Assembly: GCA_017471085.1 (NCBI GenBank)
Contig: JAFUWW010000089.1
Location: forward strand, 1-24,558
From: Bacteroidales bacterium
Lineage (GTDB): Bacteria; Bacteroidota; Bacteroidia; Bacteroidales; UBA932
DNA: 24,558 nucleotides
Reading direction: 5' to 3'
In this document: positions 8,650 to 17,389 of the stretch, piece after piece
Numbering within the stretch: position 1 is the first letter of the stretch
Layout of the letters: every line of letters starts with the position of its first letter
Notes under the pieces: generated by a model
The model's input: the letters and a program-made list of their open reading frames with translations, nothing else
Told to the model about the DNA's origin: nothing
Database searches by the model: none
Translations under genes and position numbers: made by a program

Positions 8650-8667
8650 TAAGTTAAAGCATACTCT

Positions 8668-9459
8668 ATGATCGGTATAATTGTACCCAAGGGCGATGAC
8701 ACCCTGTTTGGCACGCTGATTTGCCAGAAAGACAAGGATTTCAACATTTATGTGCCCGCCGCCGACCCGGTGGCGGAAGCCTATGAAGGCCAGTTGCCCA
8801 TCCACCGCGGCGGACTGAACGACGTACAGGAGCCCTATGCCTGGATTCTGGAATCCGGAGCCCTGCCGGACCAGGACTTTATCCGCCGGGCGCACCGCAC
8901 CATGGGCCGGCATCCCGAATTCTCCGTCTACCATGCAAACCTTCCTGAAACGGAGGCATTTCCGCGTGTTCTGAAAGGTGAGAAACTCTTCCGGAAACTG
9001 GTCATTGAACAAATGCCCGCCCCCCTGTCGTCCTTTGTCTTTGAAACAGCCCGGCTCAAGGAAAAAGCGGTCTTCCGGGCCGATGGAACCCTGGAGCCTT
9101 TCGGCACCATCCTGGCGACAGGCGCCGCCACGGGGGTACGCAATATCTGGCATCAGCAGCTTGTCTGGAACGCTCCCGCCCTTTCTGCAGACCCGGTCTC
9201 CCTAGAAAAGCAGGTCCGCGAACGGTTGGATTTCCTTCACTGGAGCGAATCTTTCTACGGGGAGAATTACCCGGTCGGGACAGGCGACAGGCTGGAACTG
9301 ATTGCCATCGAGCTGGCCAAACTGTTCCCCAGCTACTCGGAAGAGGCGTTGAAAGAGATGCTCTACAGTTTCCAGGCCGCCTCCGGAGCTGTCCGGAAAC
9401 TGCGGGCCTCATCGGCCTTGAAGAGAGCCCTGAAGGCCCGCCAGCAAGAACTGAAATAA
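8668..9459 (+). CDS. protein of unknown function, faintly like a GT-A glycosyltransferase
   Basis: I do not recognise this 263-residue protein with certainty. It has no signal peptide and no membrane segment. The order of segments faintly recalls a family 2 (GT-A) glycosyltransferase. A segment YAWILESGALPDQDF (about residue 58) sits where the DxD-bearing strand would be, but the Asp pair is missing (ESG). It is followed by a helix, a strand FSVYHANLP and a later segment PAPLSSFVFETARL like the acceptor-side region. The C-terminal 90 residues are helical and Lys/Arg-rich (SALKRALKARQQELK). It is the first gene after a strong promoter and lies ten bases upstream of an MsbA-like exporter. This suggests an envelope role, by context only. 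Confidence 0.75.
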   Translation: MIGIIVPKGDDTLFGTLICQKDKDFNIYVPAADPVAEAYEGQLPIHRGGLNDVQEPYAWILESGALPDQDFIRRAHRTMGRHPEFSVYHANLPETEAFPRVLKGEKLFRKLVIEQMPAPLSSFVFETARLKEKAVFRADGTLEPFGTILATGAATGVRNIWHQQLVWNAPALSADPVSLEKQVRERLDFLHWSESFYGENYPVGTGDRLELIAIELAKLFPSYSEEALKEMLYSFQAASGAVRKLRASSALKRALKARQQELK

Positions 9460-9469
9460 AACGGACCGG

Positions 9470-11326
9470 ATGCGAGATTTTCTGAAAATGATGAGGCAGT
9501 ACGCCTCCCCGTATAAAGGCTACCTGGGCGGAGCCGTGGTGCTGAACACCCTTTCGGTGGTGTTCAACATCTTCTCGTTCGCGGTGCTGGTGCCGCTGCT
9601 CAATATCCTGTTCAAGGTAGACACCACCACCTACGAGTTCATCCCCTGGGCGGAGATCCATGGCTGGTCCGGTCTCAAGGACACGCTGATGAACAACTTC
9701 TATTACTATGTGTCACGGCACATAGCGGTGCACGGCGCCATGAACACCCTGCTCCTGCTGGGCGGCGTCATGATCTTCTTCACAGCGCTCAAGACATCGT
9801 GCTACTTCGGCGCCAACGCCGTGATGGTCCCCATCTCCACCGGCATCGTCAAAGACATCCGGAACCGGATCTACAACAAGATCCTGGACCTTCCCATCGG
9901 CTTTTTCACCGAAGAGCGCAAGGGAGACATCATCGCCCGCATCAGCGGCGACGTGTCGGAAGTGGAGAATTCCGTGGTGGCATCCATCTCCATGCTCATC
10001 AAGGACCCCATCCTGATCATCCTGTATTTCGCCTTTCTCACCTTCCTGAGCCCGGAAATGATGGTCTTCACCATTGTCTTCGCCCCGGCCTTCGTGTGGG
10101 TGATGGGCGTCATCGGCAAGCAGCTGAAACGCAATTCCCTGGAGGCCCAGACCCTCTGGAGCGACACCATGTCCCAGGTCGATGAGACCCTGGGCGGCCT
10201 CCGCGTGGTAAAGGCCTTCAACGCCGAGAAGAAAATGTCCCGCCGGTTCCTGGAAATCACGGACAACATGCGCCGCAAGATCTCCCGCGTGAGCATCCGG
10301 CAGGCGACGGCCCACCCTGTCAGCGAATTCCTGGGCACCATCATGATCCTGATCGTGCTGTTCGTGGGCGGTGCCATGATCATCCGCGGAGAGAGCTTCT
10401 TCGGCGGCAAGTTCATGGACGCCTCCCAGTTCATCTTTTTCATGGTCGTGCTGTATTCGGTGATCGAGCCCATCAAGGAACTCTCCCGCGCCACCTACAG
10501 CATCCCCAAAGGCATGGCCTCGATGGAACGCATCAACAAGGTGCTGGAGGCCGACAATCCCATCAAGGATCCGGAGAACCCGCAGCCGCTCAAGGAATTC
10601 ACCCAAAGCATCCGCTTCCGGAAAGTGAACTTCCGCTACGAGGACGGGAAGCAGGTGCTCAAAGACATCGACCTGGAAATCCCGCGCGGCAAGATGATCG
10701 CCCTCGTGGGCGAATCCGGCGCCGGAAAGACCACGCTGGTAGACCTGATCCCCCGCTTCTGGGATGTAACCCAAGGGCAGATCACCATCGACGGAAAAGA
10801 CATCCGGAACGTGGCCATCCGCGATCTCCGCGCCCTCATGGGCAACGTGAACCAGGACCCCATCCTGTTCAATGACACCATCTTCAACAACATCGCCTTC
10901 GGGGTGGAAGGGGCCACGGAAGAGCAGGTGATCGCCGCCGCCAAAATCGCCAACGCGCACGATTTCATCATGGAGAAGGAGCAGGGGTACCAGACCAACA
11001 TCGGCGACCGGGGCAGCAAGCTTTCCGGCGGCCAGCGCCAGCGCCTGTCCATCGCCCGCGCCGTCCTCAAGAACCCGCCCATCCTCATCCTGGACGAAGC
11101 CACCGCCTCCCTCGACACGGAGAGCGAACGGATTGTCCAAGACGCCCTGGACCACCTCATGTCCACCCGCACCACCATCGCCATCGCCCACCGGCTCTCC
11201 ACCATCAAGAATGCCGATGAGATCATTGTGATGCAGGAGGGGCGCATCGTGGAGAGGGGCCGCCACGAAGAACTGATCGCCATGGGCGGTTACTACAAGA
11301 AACTCAATGACATGCAAGCCCTGTAA
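9470..11326 (+). CDS. MsbA-type ABC exporter (fused permease and ATPase)
   Basis: This 618-residue half-transporter would work as a homodimer in the inner membrane. The first 330 or so residues hold six membrane helices of the ABC exporter fold. The rest is the nucleotide-binding domain. Walker A is GESGAGKT (414-421), the signature LSGGQ starts at about 518, Walker B ends LILDEA (Asp542, Glu543), and the H-loop is AIAHRLST. All catalytic residues look intact. The family flips lipids, including lipid A, or exports drugs. In this context lipid or glycolipid export is likely but unproven. An unusually long first periplasmic loop (about 45-80) lies between helices 1 and 2. The stop is followed four bases later by the ATG of the VanZ gene, implying one operon. 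Confidence 0.93.
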   Translation: MRDFLKMMRQYASPYKGYLGGAVVLNTLSVVFNIFSFAVLVPLLNILFKVDTTTYEFIPWAEIHGWSGLKDTLMNNFYYYVSRHIAVHGAMNTLLLLGGVMIFFTALKTSCYFGANAVMVPISTGIVKDIRNRIYNKILDLPIGFFTEERKGDIIARISGDVSEVENSVVASISMLIKDPILIILYFAFLTFLSPEMMVFTIVFAPAFVWVMGVIGKQLKRNSLEAQTLWSDTMSQVDETLGGLRVVKAFNAEKKMSRRFLEITDNMRRKISRVSIRQATAHPVSEFLGTIMILIVLFVGGAMIIRGESFFGGKFMDASQFIFFMVVLYSVIEPIKELSRATYSIPKGMASMERINKVLEADNPIKDPENPQPLKEFTQSIRFRKVNFRYEDGKQVLKDIDLEIPRGKMIALVGESGAGKTTLVDLIPRFWDVTQGQITIDGKDIRNVAIRDLRALMGNVNQDPILFNDTIFNNIAFGVEGATEEQVIAAAKIANAHDFIMEKEQGYQTNIGDRGSKLSGGQRQRLSIARAVLKNPPILILDEATASLDTESERIVQDALDHLMSTRTTIAIAHRLSTIKNADEIIVMQEGRIVERGRHEELIAMGGYYKKLNDMQAL

Positions 11327-11330
11327 TGCC

Positions 11331-11741
11331 ATGACCAGAAACCAGAAAATCCTTTTCCGGGTCCTGTTTTTCCTGTATGTCGCCGCCGTTCTTTTCCTGT
11401 GCTTCGGAAAGTTCGACAACACCCCGGACATTCCCAAGACCCTGCTGGGCATCCCCATCGACAAAGTGGTCCATTTCCTGATGTTCTTTCCCTTCCCCAT
11501 CCTGGCTTTCCTGGCTTTCGACCAGTTTACGGACACCATCCCCGCCACCCTGGCTTTCACCGGCATTACCTTCGTGGTGGGCATTGCGCTGGCCATCGGA
11601 ACGGAATGGGGGCAGGCCACGCTCACCGATTACCGCAGCGGAGACCACTGGGACCTCCTGGCCGACACGCTGTCGCTAACCCTCAGTTCCCTCCTGGTGA
11701 TTCTCTGGGACATCCGCAAACAACGAACTTCCTCCAAATGA
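11331..11741 (+). CDS. VanZ family membrane protein
   Basis: This 136-residue protein has four hydrophobic segments (about 6-24, 45-62, 68-88 and 110-129). It carries the VanZ-family signature: an Asp-Lys pair before helix 2 (IDKVVHFLMFF), and TEWGQ followed by YRSGDHWDLLAD between helices 3 and 4. VanZ was named for low-level teicoplanin resistance, but most chromosomal members have no proven function. Here it lies between an exporter and a peptidoglycan amidase, so an envelope role is likely. I prefer ATG 11331 because an in-frame ATG at 11307 would overlap the exporter and add eight residues with no homology. Its TGA overlaps the ATG of the next gene as ATGA. Confidence 0.88.
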   Translation: MTRNQKILFRVLFFLYVAAVLFLCFGKFDNTPDIPKTLLGIPIDKVVHFLMFFPFPILAFLAFDQFTDTIPATLAFTGITFVVGIALAIGTEWGQATLTDYRSGDHWDLLADTLSLTLSSLLVILWDIRKQRTSSK

Positions 11742-14674
11742 AACGATTCTTCCTCGCCGCCGTCTTCCTTCTGTCCGTCCTTTCCCTGGCGGACGCCCAG
11801 CCCCGCGCCCGGGATTTCAGGGAAGCCACCGACTCCCTGAAACAGCGCATGAAGCGGCGCACCGGCGTGGAAACCACCCTGAAACTGGAGAAAGTGACCG
11901 TGCGCGGAAAAGCCCTGGACTTCTATTTCTCCCAGGAACTGGCCGATTATCCCTGGCGGCAGGAAGACCCCGCCTGGTTCCGCTCCCAGCTGAAGGAGCT
12001 CGGCGCACAGGCAATAGGCTCTTATTCCGTGGGCACCCTCTATGCCAAGAAACAGAAACTGAACGACCTGCCGATGCCCCTCCTGACCAGGGACGGGACT
12101 CCTGCGAATACTTCCCTCAAAGTAGAGGACCCCCGCAGCAAGACCATCCCGCTGGTGCAGGGTGACGATTCGTGGCCGATGGGGCTGCAGAACCGCCACA
12201 TCGCCCTCTGGCAGAGCCACGGGCGCTATTGGGAAGCCAAGACCGACCGCTGGGAATGGCAGCGGGCCGCCACCCACCGCACGGTGGAAGACCTTTATAC
12301 GCAAAGTTACGTACTCCCCTTCCTCATCCCCATGCTGGAGAACGCCGGCGCCGTGGTCGTGACCCCGCGCGAAAGGGACCCCCAGCCCTACGAAGTGGTC
12401 TGCGACAATGATCCGTCGTTCGAAACCTACCGGAGAGGGTTCCTCCGCCGGAAAGGCACCTATGAGGAGAAAGGGGAATGGCAGGACGCTGGCACCGGAT
12501 TCGCCGACCAGCGCGAAACCTACCAGATGTACGAGAATCCCTTCAAGATGGGAACCGCCAGAAAGACAGCCACTTCCTCCGGAGAAGACGCCCATCGGCA
12601 CGCAGAGGCCGTCTGGCGGGCCGATATCCCCGAAAAAGGCTATTATGCGGTATACGTTTCCTATAAGACCCTCCCCGGCAGCACCACCGACGCCCGCTAC
12701 ACGGTGTCCCACCTGGGCGGCGAGACGCTCCTGCACGTGAACCAGACCATGGGCGGCGGCACCTGGGTGTACCTGGGAACCTTCCTCTTCGACAAAGGCG
12801 GCTCCGGCTATGTAAAGCTCACGAACAGAAGCAGTTCCTCCGGCATTGTCACGGCCGATGCGGTCCGCTTCGGCGGCGGCATGGGCAAGATGGAAAGGGG
12901 CGGCACCTTGTCAGGCATGCCCGCCTATGTGGAAGGCGCCCTGTACGAGATGCAGTGGAACGGCATAGAGATGAACCTGTTCGACGACTGGGACAACGAC
13001 TATACCAAAGACTTCGCCGGACGCGGAAAGTGGGTGCAGGAACTCTCCGGCGGCTCCCGCGTGAATCCCGGAGCGGAAGGGAGGAACATCCCCTTCGACC
13101 TTTCACTCGCCTTCCATTCCGACGCAGGCATCACGCCCAACGACTCCATCGTGGGAACGCTCGCCATCTATACCCTGAAGGCCGACAATTCAGACCTGTA
13201 CCCCACGGGAGAGAGCCGCATGAACGGCCGCCTGCTGAGCGACCAGGTCCAGACCCAGGTGGTGGAAGACATCCGGGCGCAGTTCGACCCGCTGTGGAAC
13301 CGCAGACAGACCTGGGACCGCTCCTACAGCGAATCCCGCACCACAGGGGTGCCGGGCATGCTGCTTGAACTGCTCTCCCACCAGAATTTCGCCGACATGC
13401 GGTACGGACTGGATCCCACCTTCCGGTTTACGGCCTGCCGGGCGGTCTACAAGGGCATCCTGAAGTATTTAAGTGCCCGGTACGGCTGCCGTTACGTTGT
13501 ACAGCCGCTGCCCGTCCATGCCTTCAGGGCGGACCTGGAAGACGGAAAAGCCGTCCTTTCCTGGGAGCCCACCCCGGACCCGCTGGAGCCTACCGCCTCA
13601 GCCGGATACTACCGGGTATATACGCGGAAAGACGATGGCGGGTTCGACTCCGGCAAGCAGGTTTCGGAGCCCTCCTGCACCCTCCATCTGGAGCCGGGAC
13701 ATGTGTACAGTTTCAAAGTGGAGGCCTGCAATGAGGGCGGCAAGAGTTTCCCGTCCGAAATCCTCTCTGCAGGCTACCCGGGAAGGGATGCCAGGAAAGT
13801 CCTCGTAGTCAACAACTTTACCCGCGTATCGGCCCCCACCTGGTTCGATACGCCTACCTATGCCGGTTTTCTGGACAATGTGGACAGCGGCGTTCCATGG
13901 GGCACGGATATCCTCTATGCCGGAGCCGTGAACCAATTCGACCGCACCGCGGAATGGACCGACGACGACAATCCCGGTTTCGGCGGTTCCTACACGGACC
14001 AGGGCGGTTCCCGTATCGCCGGCAACACCTTCGACTTCGTCTCCGTCCACGGGAAAGCCCTCCTGGAAGCCGGCTATGCCTTCGCCTCCTCCAGCACGGA
14101 AGCTTTTGACGGACAGGCCGATGCCTTCGCCATCGACCTGATCTGCGGGAAACAGGTTACTACGCGCGTCGGAAACGGCGCCGTGCCTGACCGATATACC
14201 GTGTTCCCCGAAAACCTGCAGACAGCCATCCGCACTTTCACCGGCAAGGGCGGGCATGTGATCCTGTCCGGATCGTACATCGGCACGGATGCATGGAACC
14301 ATGTCTTCCCCGTAGAAACGGCCCCGGAAAGCACCAGAACTTTCATCCAGGAGGTTCTTGGATACAAGTGGGTCACCAACTTCGGAGACACGTCTGGCGA
14401 GGTGGAACCGGCCCGCAGCGCCCCCTGCAAGCTGCCGACGGCCTCCTACAACAGGGCCTGGTCTTCCTCCATCTACAGGGTGGAAAGCCCGGACGGCCTG
14501 GAACCCGCTTCAGAAAACACCTGGCCGGTACTCCGGTACAAAAACACAAAAATAACGGCCGGCACCGCCTTCCAGGGGAAGGGGTACCGGGCCGTAGCTT
14601 TCGGGTTCCCGCTGGAAACATCTCCCCAGCTCCGGGAACTCCTCTCCGCCACGCTCCAGTATCTGGAGCGCTGA
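11738..14674 (+). CDS. exported N-acetylmuramoyl-L-alanine amidase with golvesin-type insert and FN3 domain
   Basis: This 978-residue protein has a signal peptide (MKRFFLAAVFLLSVLSLADA). Its core is an Amidase_3 domain, which cleaves the bond between muramic acid and the stem peptide of peptidoglycan. The zinc ligands are His161 (LWQSHGRYWE), Glu184 (HRTVEDLY) and His460 (LAFHSDAG), and the catalytic Glu is 544 (MLLELLSHQNF). The core is split by about 275 residues that contain a golvesin/xanthan-lyase-type domain (about 288-381, ADIPEKGYYAVYVSY to VTADAVRFGG). An FN3-like domain follows (about 590-681). The last 290 residues form a distinct alpha/beta region with a strand-plus-glycine start (KVLVVNNFTRV) that I cannot name. 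Databases often label such proteins xanthan lyase, but the amidase residues argue for a cell-wall hydrolase. It starts by ATGA overlap with VanZ and ends five bases from convergent argS. Confidence 0.85.
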   Translation: MKRFFLAAVFLLSVLSLADAQPRARDFREATDSLKQRMKRRTGVETTLKLEKVTVRGKALDFYFSQELADYPWRQEDPAWFRSQLKELGAQAIGSYSVGTLYAKKQKLNDLPMPLLTRDGTPANTSLKVEDPRSKTIPLVQGDDSWPMGLQNRHIALWQSHGRYWEAKTDRWEWQRAATHRTVEDLYTQSYVLPFLIPMLENAGAVVVTPRERDPQPYEVVCDNDPSFETYRRGFLRRKGTYEEKGEWQDAGTGFADQRETYQMYENPFKMGTARKTATSSGEDAHRHAEAVWRADIPEKGYYAVYVSYKTLPGSTTDARYTVSHLGGETLLHVNQTMGGGTWVYLGTFLFDKGGSGYVKLTNRSSSSGIVTADAVRFGGGMGKMERGGTLSGMPAYVEGALYEMQWNGIEMNLFDDWDNDYTKDFAGRGKWVQELSGGSRVNPGAEGRNIPFDLSLAFHSDAGITPNDSIVGTLAIYTLKADNSDLYPTGESRMNGRLLSDQVQTQVVEDIRAQFDPLWNRRQTWDRSYSESRTTGVPGMLLELLSHQNFADMRYGLDPTFRFTACRAVYKGILKYLSARYGCRYVVQPLPVHAFRADLEDGKAVLSWEPTPDPLEPTASAGYYRVYTRKDDGGFDSGKQVSEPSCTLHLEPGHVYSFKVEACNEGGKSFPSEILSAGYPGRDARKVLVVNNFTRVSAPTWFDTPTYAGFLDNVDSGVPWGTDILYAGAVNQFDRTAEWTDDDNPGFGGSYTDQGGSRIAGNTFDFVSVHGKALLEAGYAFASSSTEAFDGQADAFAIDLICGKQVTTRVGNGAVPDRYTVFPENLQTAIRTFTGKGGHVILSGSYIGTDAWNHVFPVETAPESTRTFIQEVLGYKWVTNFGDTSGEVEPARSAPCKLPTASYNRAWSSSIYRVESPDGLEPASENTWPVLRYKNTKITAGTAFQGKGYRAVAFGFPLETSPQLRELLSATLQYLER

Positions 14675-14679
14675 TCCGA

Positions 14680-16461
14680 TTACATCCTTTCGGGCAGTTC
14701 GATGCCCAGCAGGCCCATGGCGCTGCGCAGCGTGCGGGAAAGCACGTCAATCAGCTCCAGACGATACTTGAGGACGGCCTCGTCGGCCTCCTTGAGGATG
14801 GGCGTATCGTGATAGTACTGGTTGAATTCCTTGGCCAGTTCGTAGGCGTAGTTGGCGATGACGGCGGGGCTCAGGGCGGCGCCGGCTTCGGCCACCTTGC
14901 CGGGATACAGGCCCAGCAGTTTCACCAGGCGGATTTCCTTGGCGGAAGGGTTGGCATCGGCCTTGATGTCCTCTACACCGTAAGGGACGGTGGCTTTGCG
15001 GAGGATGCTGCAGATACGCGCATGCGTGTACTGGATAAAGGGGCCGGTGTTTCCGTTGAAGTCGATAGACTCCTTGGGGTTGAAGAGCATGGTCTTCTTG
15101 GGGTCTACCTTGATGATGAAATACTTCAGAGCCCCCAGGCCGATCATGCGGTACAGGCGCTCCTTCTCATCTTCCGGGATGCCTTCCAGCTTGCCGCTTT
15201 CCTCGGAGGTTTTCCGGGCCTCCTCGTACATGCTCTGGATGAGGTCGTCGGCATCCACCACGGTTCCTTCGCGCGATTTCATCTTGCCTTCCGGAAGTTC
15301 CACCATGCCGTAGGACAGGTGGTAGATCTGGTCGGCCCAGGCAAAGCCCAGCTTCTTGAGGATGAGCTTGAGCACCTGGAAGTGGTAATCCTGCTCGTTG
15401 CCGACCACATACACGTGGGAATCCAGTTTGTAGGTGTTGAAACGGCGCTCTGCCGTACCCAGGTCCTGCGTGATATACACGGAGGTGCCGTCGCCACGAA
15501 GGACCAGCTTGCGGTCCAGGCCGTCCGCGGTGAGGTCGCACCAGACGGAGCCGTCCGGGTCCGTGACAAAGACGCCTTCCTGCAAACCCTTCTGCACCAG
15601 TTCCTTGCCGAGAAGATAGGTTTCCGATTCGTGGTCTACCTGGTCGAAGGTGATGCCCATGGCGGCGTAGGTTTCGTCGAATCCTTTGTACACCCAGCCG
15701 TTCATCATGGACCAGAGGGAGCGGACCTCGGGGTCGTTCTGCTCCCACTTCACCAGCATGTCGTGGGCTTCCTTGAGGGAAGGGGCCTGTTTCTTGGCCT
15801 CTTCTTCCGACAACCCCTCTTCCATCAGCTTCTTCACTTCGGCCTTGTACATCTTGTCGAAGGCCACGTAGCAGTCGCCTACCAGATGGTCTCCCTTGAT
15901 GCCGGTGGATTCCGGGGTCTTTCCCTGGAATTCCTTCTGCCAGGCCAGCATGGACTTGCAGATATGCACGCCGCGGTCGTTGACGATGGTGGACTTGACC
16001 ACCTCGTTGCCGCAGGCCTTGAGGATGCGGGAGATGCTGTCTCCCAGCAGGTTGTTGCGGATATGGCCCAGATGGAGCGGCTTGTTGGTGTTGGGAGAAG
16101 AGAACTCCACCATGATGCGGCGGCCCGTGGAAGGCAGCTGGCCGAAATGGCCGTCCGCTGCAGCGGCGGCGAGCGCCTCATTCCAATAGACCGGAGAGAA
16201 AGAAAGGTTCAGGAAACCCTTCACGCTGTTGAAAGCGCTGATTTCAGGCACATTGTCCACCAGCCACTGGCCGATGGCATTGCCGGTGGCGTCCGGCGCC
16301 TGACGGGTGATTTTGAGAAGCGGGAAGGTGACCAGGGTATAATCGCCCTCGAACTCCTTCCTGGTTACAGAAACCTGAAGTGATGTTTCCGCCACTTCAG
16401 TACCATACAAAGCTTGAATGGCCGCTGCGGCCTTCTGCTGAATGAAAGCTTCCGGCGTCAT
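14680..16461 (-). CDS. argS: arginyl-tRNA synthetase
   Basis: This 593-residue class I synthetase charges tRNA-Arg in the cytoplasm. Landmarks in order are an N-terminal Add-1-type domain (about 1-110) and the HIGH motif as HLGH in [17 protein letters not shown]. The KMSK-type loop reads [16 protein letters not shown], as in related ArgRS. The C-terminal DALR-type anticodon-binding domain ends [20 protein letters not shown] to PERM. Length is normal. Its ATG overlaps the stop of rpoD as ATGA, so it is translated from the rpoD message and probably coupled to it. It ends five bases from the convergent amidase gene with no visible terminator between. Confidence 0.97.
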   Translation of the reverse strand: MTPEAFIQQKAAAAIQALYGTEVAETSLQVSVTRKEFEGDYTLVTFPLLKITRQAPDATGNAIGQWLVDNVPEISAFNSVKGFLNLSFSPVYWNEALAAAAADGHFGQLPSTGRRIMVEFSSPNTNKPLHLGHIRNNLLGDSISRILKACGNEVVKSTIVNDRGVHICKSMLAWQKEFQGKTPESTGIKGDHLVGDCYVAFDKMYKAEVKKLMEEGLSEEEAKKQAPSLKEAHDMLVKWEQNDPEVRSLWSMMNGWVYKGFDETYAAMGITFDQVDHESETYLLGKELVQKGLQEGVFVTDPDGSVWCDLTADGLDRKLVLRGDGTSVYITQDLGTAERRFNTYKLDSHVYVVGNEQDYHFQVLKLILKKLGFAWADQIYHLSYGMVELPEGKMKSREGTVVDADDLIQSMYEEARKTSEESGKLEGIPEDEKERLYRMIGLGALKYFIIKVDPKKTMLFNPKESIDFNGNTGPFIQYTHARICSILRKATVPYGVEDIKADANPSAKEIRLVKLLGLYPGKVAEAGAALSPAVIANYAYELAKEFNQYYHDTPILKEADEAVLKYRLELIDVLSRTLRSAMGLLGIELPERM

Positions 16462-17318
16462 CCCAAATAACCTTTAAGCAGTTTGGAACGGGAAGGGCTC
16501 TTGAGGCGGCGGATGGCCTTCTCCTTGATCTGGCGCACACGCTCACGGGTGAGGCCGAAACGCTCGCCGATCTCTTCCAGGGTCATTTCCTGGCAGCCGA
16601 TGCCGAAGAAGCTCTTGATAATCTCGCGCTCACGGTCCGTCAGGGTGCTGAGGGCGCGCTCGATCTCGGTATTCAGGGACTCGTTCACCAGGCCGCGGTC
16701 GGCGCTCGGAGAGTCGTCGTTGGGCAGCACGTCCAGCAGGCTGTTGTCTTCTCCTTCCACGAACGGGGCATCCACGCTGACATGACGGCCGCTCACACGG
16801 AGGGTGTCGGAAATCTTGTCCTTCGGGACGTCGATCATTTCCGAGAGTTCCTCGTTGGAAGGCTGGCGCTCATTCTCCTGCTCGAACTTGGAGAGGGCCT
16901 TGTTGATCTTGTTCAGGGAGCCCACCTGGTTCAGGGGCAGACGGACGATACGGCTCTGCTCTGCCAGGGCCTGGAGGATGCTCTGGCGGATCCACCACAC
17001 GGCATAGGAGATGAATTTGAAACCGCGGGTTTCGTCGAACTTCTCGGCCGCCTTGATAAGGCCGAGATTTCCCTCATTGATCAGGTCCGGCAGGCTGAGG
17101 CCCTGGTTCTGGTACTGCTTGGCCACGGAAACCACGAAACGCAGGTTGGCGCGGGTAAGCTTCTCCAAAGCGGCCTGGTCTCCTTTGCGGATCCGCTGGG
17201 CCAGTTCCACTTCCTCGTCCGGGGTAACCAGTTCTTCACGGCCGATCTCCTGGAGATACTTGTCCAGCGACGCGCTCTCGCGGTTGGTGATGGACTTGGT
17301 GATTTTAAGTTGTCTCAT
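16458..17318 (-). CDS. rpoD: primary RNA polymerase sigma factor (sigma-70, Bacteroidota type)
   Basis: This 286-residue protein is the housekeeping sigma factor, often called SigA in Bacteroides. It lacks the acidic region 1.1 and the long non-conserved region of proteobacterial RpoD, which explains its short length. The N-terminus [23 protein letters not shown] is the family's usual start. Region 2 is intact ([35 protein letters not shown]), as are region 3 and the region 4.2 helix-turn-helix ([22 protein letters not shown]). This sigma recognises TTTG / TAnnTTTG promoters, which agrees with the elements seen across the window. The gene starts only 13 bases after a terminator hairpin, and no consensus promoter is visible between it and htrA. 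Confidence 0.97.
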   Translation of the reverse strand: MRQLKITKSITNRESASLDKYLQEIGREELVTPDEEVELAQRIRKGDQAALEKLTRANLRFVVSVAKQYQNQGLSLPDLINEGNLGLIKAAEKFDETRGFKFISYAVWWIRQSILQALAEQSRIVRLPLNQVGSLNKINKALSKFEQENERQPSNEELSEMIDVPKDKISDTLRVSGRHVSVDAPFVEGEDNSLLDVLPNDDSPSADRGLVNESLNTEIERALSTLTDREREIIKSFFGIGCQEMTLEEIGERFGLTRERVRQIKEKAIRRLKSPSRSKLLKGYLG

Positions 17319-17328
17319 TTATCTATAT

Positions 17329-17366
17329 AAAAATTACGGTCTGTCCGCAAGGGACAGGCCGTAATT
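17329..17366 (-). terminator. intrinsic terminator between htrA and rpoD
   Basis: A 15-pair stem (17332-17346 with 17352-17366, one imperfect pair at 17340/17358) closes a five-base loop. On the minus strand it is followed by TTTTT. It lies just after the htrA stop at 17390, so it should end htrA transcription. Read-through would enter rpoD 13 bases later. The opposite strand has no T-run directly after the stem. Confidence 0.8.
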
Positions 17367-17389
17367 GCATGGCATGTGCGGCAAATCCC

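Noticed and set aside
9713..11626. 637-codon minus-strand open frame opposite the ABC exporter.
   Set aside because: The composition (His, Asp, Gly, Val runs) is typical of an antisense shadow, and the plus strand carries all ABC motifs.
14293..16383. 696-codon plus-strand open frame opposite argS.
   Set aside because: It runs through the 3' end of the amidase gene in the wrong frame and lacks any domain. ArgS on the minus strand has all its motifs.
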